Translations under genes and position numbers: made by a program
The notes under the pieces: generated by a model
What the model saw: only the letters and a program-made list of their open reading frames with translations
Told to the model about the DNA's origin: nothing
The model's database searches: none
Assembly (NCBI GenBank): GCA_910585965.1
Contig: CAJUHH010000007.1
Span: forward strand, 97,052 to 161,051
Reading direction: 5' to 3'
DNA: 64,000 nucleotides
From: an uncultured Lachnospiraceae bacterium
GTDB lineage: Bacteria; Bacillota; Clostridia; Lachnospirales; Lachnospiraceae
In this document: positions 61,399 to 64,000 of the stretch, piece by piece
Layout of the letters: every line of letters begins with the position of its first letter
How positions within the stretch are numbered: position 1 is the first letter of the stretch

Positions 61399-63011
61399 AT
61401 GCGATTTTTGATAGATTGGAGTTTTTCACTCCAGGGTGTAAGCTCTGCTAGCTGCTCATCAGTCATCTCTTTCGTTGGACGATGATCCAGTAGAAATTTC
61501 AGATATTCGTAAATGTTCAGGTCGTGTGCCTTTGCCATTTCAACCATTGTATAGACTACAGCACTGGCATTGGCTCCAGAGACAGAATCACTGAACAGCC
61601 AGTTCTTCCGGCCAACTGCAAACGGACGGATCGCGTTCTCGCTGAGATTGTTCGTAAAGCTGCAGCGACCATCCTCCAGATAGGTCTGTGCTGTTTCCCG
61701 CCGGTTAAGGACATAATTCACTGCTTTATCCATGCGGGTATTCCGGACTGGCTTTTGCTGCTCAAGCCATGACCAGAAAGCCTCCAGAACAGGTTTTTCC
61801 TTCTCGAGACGCAGCTGCTTCCGTTTTTCATAATCGCCAGGATATTTTTTGTTAATGGAATCCTCTATGGCAAACAGGCGGTTACAGTACTGAACTCCCT
61901 GTACTGCCGGCTGGCTGTAATCATACTGTTTCCCTTTGGGAACGGCATCGATAAAGTACCGGCGGATGTGTGCCCAGCAGGAACACCGCCTGATATCCGG
62001 CAGACTGTTGTAGCCCTGATAACCATCCGTTTCCAGATATCCGTGATAGCCTTCCAGAAACTCCTTTGCATGGCTGCCACTCCTGGTTGGAGAATAGCCA
62101 TATAAGATAATGGCGGGAAGACCGTCTTCGCCGCTGCGGAACAGCCACATGAAGGATTGCGTCTGTACCCGGCGATCTTCTTCCTTCAATACCCGGACTC
62201 TGGTCTCATCTGCCATTGCGAAACTGCGTTTCAGCAGTTCCCGGTGGAAGTAATCATACATTGGCTGAAAGTACTTCCTGGAGCAATAAATAATCCAGTT
62301 GGCCAGTGTCGTCCTGCTGATCTGGGCGCCATACTGTTTCCAGTCTTTCCCCTGACGGTAAAGGGGAAGTCCATTGGCGTACTTCTGATACATCGTCCAT
62401 GCAACGGTGGATGCGGTCGCCGGGCCTTTTCCTACCAGATCCTTCGGAACCTGAGACTTTACGATCACAGGTTTTTCCGTGTCTCCCAATCCTTCCTTAC
62501 AGCACGGACATCCGTAACTCTGGCTGTAGTATTCGATCACTTTGCATGTGGCCGGAATGAATTCCAGCTCACGGCGGACATACTCTTCGCCGATCAGAAC
62601 CATCTGCGTACCGCAGACCGGGCAGGCCTGATCTTCTTCCGGAAGAGGGATGACTGCTTTTTCAACCTTCAGGCCTTTAAAAAGATCCTCATGGGTTGCT
62701 TTCTTCTTGCGGGTATGCTCCCGGATCACGGTCTCTTCTTCCAACAGGGAAAGATCCTGTTCCACTTCCGCTTCATCAAAAAGGTGCTGTTGTCCTGGAA
62801 TGTCATCGGTCCTTCTTTCGCTGGAGGAACCGAAAAGCTTTTTGGTAAGATAGTCCACCTGTTCCTGAAGGGCTTTTTCGCGGCTGGTTTTTTCGTCAAT
62901 AACAAGACGGAGAGATCTGATCAGTTCCGTCTGCTCAGAGATCATTGTTTTCAGCTGTGTTATAGTGTCCTTCAGCTCTCGCAGCTGGATGTCTTTTGCA
63001 CTGGAAGCCAT
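61395..63011 (-). CDS. IS66 transposase (TnpC)
   Basis: This 538-residue DDE transposase of the IS66 family has an N-terminal coiled coil (LRELKDTITQLKTMISEQ), a zinc-binding CPVCGTQM and YGCPCCKEG, and a DDE core with Asp in MADETRVR, Asp in YLETDGYQGYN and Glu in SENAIRPFAVG. An IS66 C-terminal domain follows (YEYLKFLLDHRPTKEMTDEQ). It carries out cut-and-paste transposition together with TnpA and TnpB. The protein ends KNRM at 61395, right where the element's far end should be. Confidence 0.95.
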   Translation of the reverse strand: MASSAKDIQLRELKDTITQLKTMISEQTELIRSLRLVIDEKTSREKALQEQVDYLTKKLFGSSSERRTDDIPGQQHLFDEAEVEQDLSLLEEETVIREHTRKKKATHEDLFKGLKVEKAVIPLPEEDQACPVCGTQMVLIGEEYVRRELEFIPATCKVIEYYSQSYGCPCCKEGLGDTEKPVIVKSQVPKDLVGKGPATASTVAWTMYQKYANGLPLYRQGKDWKQYGAQISRTTLANWIIYCSRKYFQPMYDYFHRELLKRSFAMADETRVRVLKEEDRRVQTQSFMWLFRSGEDGLPAIILYGYSPTRSGSHAKEFLEGYHGYLETDGYQGYNSLPDIRRCSCWAHIRRYFIDAVPKGKQYDYSQPAVQGVQYCNRLFAIEDSINKKYPGDYEKRKQLRLEKEKPVLEAFWSWLEQQKPVRNTRMDKAVNYVLNRRETAQTYLEDGRCSFTNNLSENAIRPFAVGRKNWLFSDSVSGANASAVVYTMVEMAKAHDLNIYEYLKFLLDHRPTKEMTDEQLAELTPWSEKLQSIKNRM

Positions 63012-63153
63012 CGTTCTCTCCTTGGATTTGATATCTTTATTATACCAGAAATACAGCTATTCCTAAAGGAAAACAAGTGCTGAAAAACGCTGAATTTATA
63101 AGGAAATCAGACATTTTTCTGTGCAGGGTTTTTACCGGGATCCAGATGCTTTT

Positions 63154-63495
63154 TTACTCTGCTTTAAGTGCTTTTGGCTGGTCGATGTCAATTCCTGACA
63201 TCAGCCAGTCGAACTCCCGCCAGGAAAGATTTCGGACTTCCGACTGCTTCCTTGGCCATTGATACCCGCCCCGGACAGACAGCCGTTTATAGATCAGGAC
63301 AAAACCATCCGGTTCACGGAACAGAGCTTTGATCCTGTCCCGTCTTCTTCCACAGAACAGGAAGAGCGCACTGGATGCCGGATCCATCTTAAGCTGGTCT
63401 TCGATGATAGCACAGAGTCCATCGATCGATTTGCGCATATCTGTATAGCCGCAGACAATGTAGATTTTTTCAAGGCCGGAGATATCACCTAACAT
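63154..63495 (-). CDS. IS66 Orf2 accessory protein (TnpB)
   Basis: This 113-residue IS66 TnpB (Orf2 family) has YIVCGYTDMRKSIDGL and LFLFCGRRRDRIK near its start, the classic family motifs, then KRLSVRGGYQWP. It overlaps tnpA by 7 nt. It is required for transposition with TnpA and the transposase; its exact job is unsettled. Confidence 0.95.
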   Translation of the reverse strand: MLGDISGLEKIYIVCGYTDMRKSIDGLCAIIEDQLKMDPASSALFLFCGRRRDRIKALFREPDGFVLIYKRLSVRGGYQWPRKQSEVRNLSWREFDWLMSGIDIDQPKALKAE

Positions 63496-63896
63496 GAGGC
63501 CTCCCGGATCAGGCGGAGTGTACTGGTGAGCAGGACAGGATCGGCATCATTGCTGATGCGGATTGTCACATCATTCATGGACACTTCAATCGTATGTGAA
63601 TTATCAAGGTTCGTTTGGTGCATCTGCGATGCTATATGCTGTTCCGGAAGGTGATCCGAAACAATGTCAATGGGAACCACGTCCTGCTTTGAATGCGGGA
63701 TCTCACAATGGCCATAATTCGGTGCCGGGATCTGCTCCGCTGCTTTCCTGCAACGGTTGACCCAGTTATAAAAAGTGCTTACTGCGATGTCGTTTTCACG
63801 GCACCAGTCAGCATCTGTCATACCGCTTTGGCGGCATTCATTGATAAGCCTGATCTGTTCCGCCATCGGAACACGGGCTTTGCGAGTAGTTGCCAT
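63489..63896 (-). CDS. IS66 TnpA (helix-turn-helix) protein
   Basis: This 135-residue IS66 TnpA has an N-terminal helix-turn-helix of the IS3/IS66 orfA type (IRLINECRQSGMTDADWCRENDIAVSTFYNW at about residues 16-46, here given as two parts: LINECRQSGMTDADWC and ENDIAVSTFYNW). The C-terminus is divergent. It is the first gene of the element and starts about 100 nt inside its right inverted-repeat end. Confidence 0.9.
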   Translation of the reverse strand: MATTRKARVPMAEQIRLINECRQSGMTDADWCRENDIAVSTFYNWVNRCRKAAEQIPAPNYGHCEIPHSKQDVVPIDIVSDHLPEQHIASQMHQTNLDNSHTIEVSMNDVTIRISNDADPVLLTSTLRLIREASC

Positions 63897-64000
63897 AACC
63901 TATCCTCCGTAATTGTAGTGAAATAGTCTAAATATCTTTCTCCTACAATTATAGAGGGAACCAGCGGATTAGAAAATCCGCAGGAATATTTGGCGCTTAC

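Larger units (their letters stand above)
61395..64000 (-). mobile_element. IS66-family insertion sequence
   Basis: An IS66 element is read on the minus strand as tnpA, tnpB and the transposase. The inverted-repeat end GTAAGCGCC lies at 64000-63992, exactly at the window edge. The other end, which should begin GTAAGCG on the plus strand just past the transposase stop, is not visible. Near the right end an inverted repeat TAATTGTAG / CTACAATTA (63910-63918, 63943-63951) and a GCGGATT / AATCCGC hairpin are present. Confidence 0.92.

Overview
The window looks like a chromosomal stretch from a gut-type Lachnospiraceae (class Clostridia). The support is strong AAGGAGG-type ribosome sites before most genes, a CotH / DUF4956 / VTC cluster with its own two-component system, several sugar PTS loci, a large IS66 element and clostridial-type gene families. 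The genus cannot be fixed from sequence alone.

Layout. 1-2665 (minus): a redox operon of dicluster ferredoxin, NapH-like membrane iron-sulfur protein, small rhodanese and a CoA-disulfide-reductase-like flavoprotein cut by the left edge. 2735-7761 (minus): response regulator, histidine kinase, VTC-domain protein, DUF4956 membrane protein and CotH-like protein. 7886-8347: remnant of a PD-(D/E)XK nuclease-family transposase. 8495-16888: a divergent carbohydrate locus. HAD phosphatase, GH13 amylosucrase-like enzyme and GH36 alpha-galactosidase read left from a consensus promoter. A sucrose-type EIIBCA permease and a LacI regulator read right. 16919-23287: PRD/LicR-type regulator divergent from a cellobiose-type PTS (EIIB, EIIC, EIIA), a GH1 6-phospho-beta-glucosidase homologue with Gln at the acid/base position, and a HAD phosphatase, closed by stacked hairpins.

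23516-47885 is a defence island read almost wholly on the minus strand. In transcription order it holds a type I restriction operon (hsdR, hsdM, hsdS) that runs by overlaps into a Septu-like AAA ATPase and HNH pair. An AlbA_2/Schlafen-type regulator with a 12-bp tandem repeat follows. Then come two paralogous SIR2-STAND (NACHT) proteins, about 1210 residues each, that flank a small membrane protein and an HExxH protein. Upstream (43.2-47.9 kb) lie an AraC/GyrI-type regulator with a hypothetical partner, a decayed tyrosine integrase, and a tight three-gene module of unknown protein, zinc-ribbon protein and PD-(D/E)XK nuclease. The last is a good candidate for an undescribed system.

48159-53441 (minus) returns to ordinary genes: RlmD, alpha/beta hydrolase, small hypothetical protein, SIS-domain protein and ceramidase-like protein. 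53734-57944 (plus) is a phage-tail-like remnant with a cysteine desulfurase inside it, ending in a truncated tape-measure gene. 57945-58887 has no gene but holds a probable group II intron fragment and a fold-back inverted repeat with arms of about 133 nt. 58888-60922 is a two-gene operon coupling an NdpA-type nucleoid-associated protein to a RelA/SpoT-type nucleotidyltransferase, another candidate conflict system. 61395-64000 is an IS66 element whose left-hand inverted repeat is not visible; a zinc-ribbon gene fragment abuts it.

All family calls come from reading motifs by eye; no database search was run.
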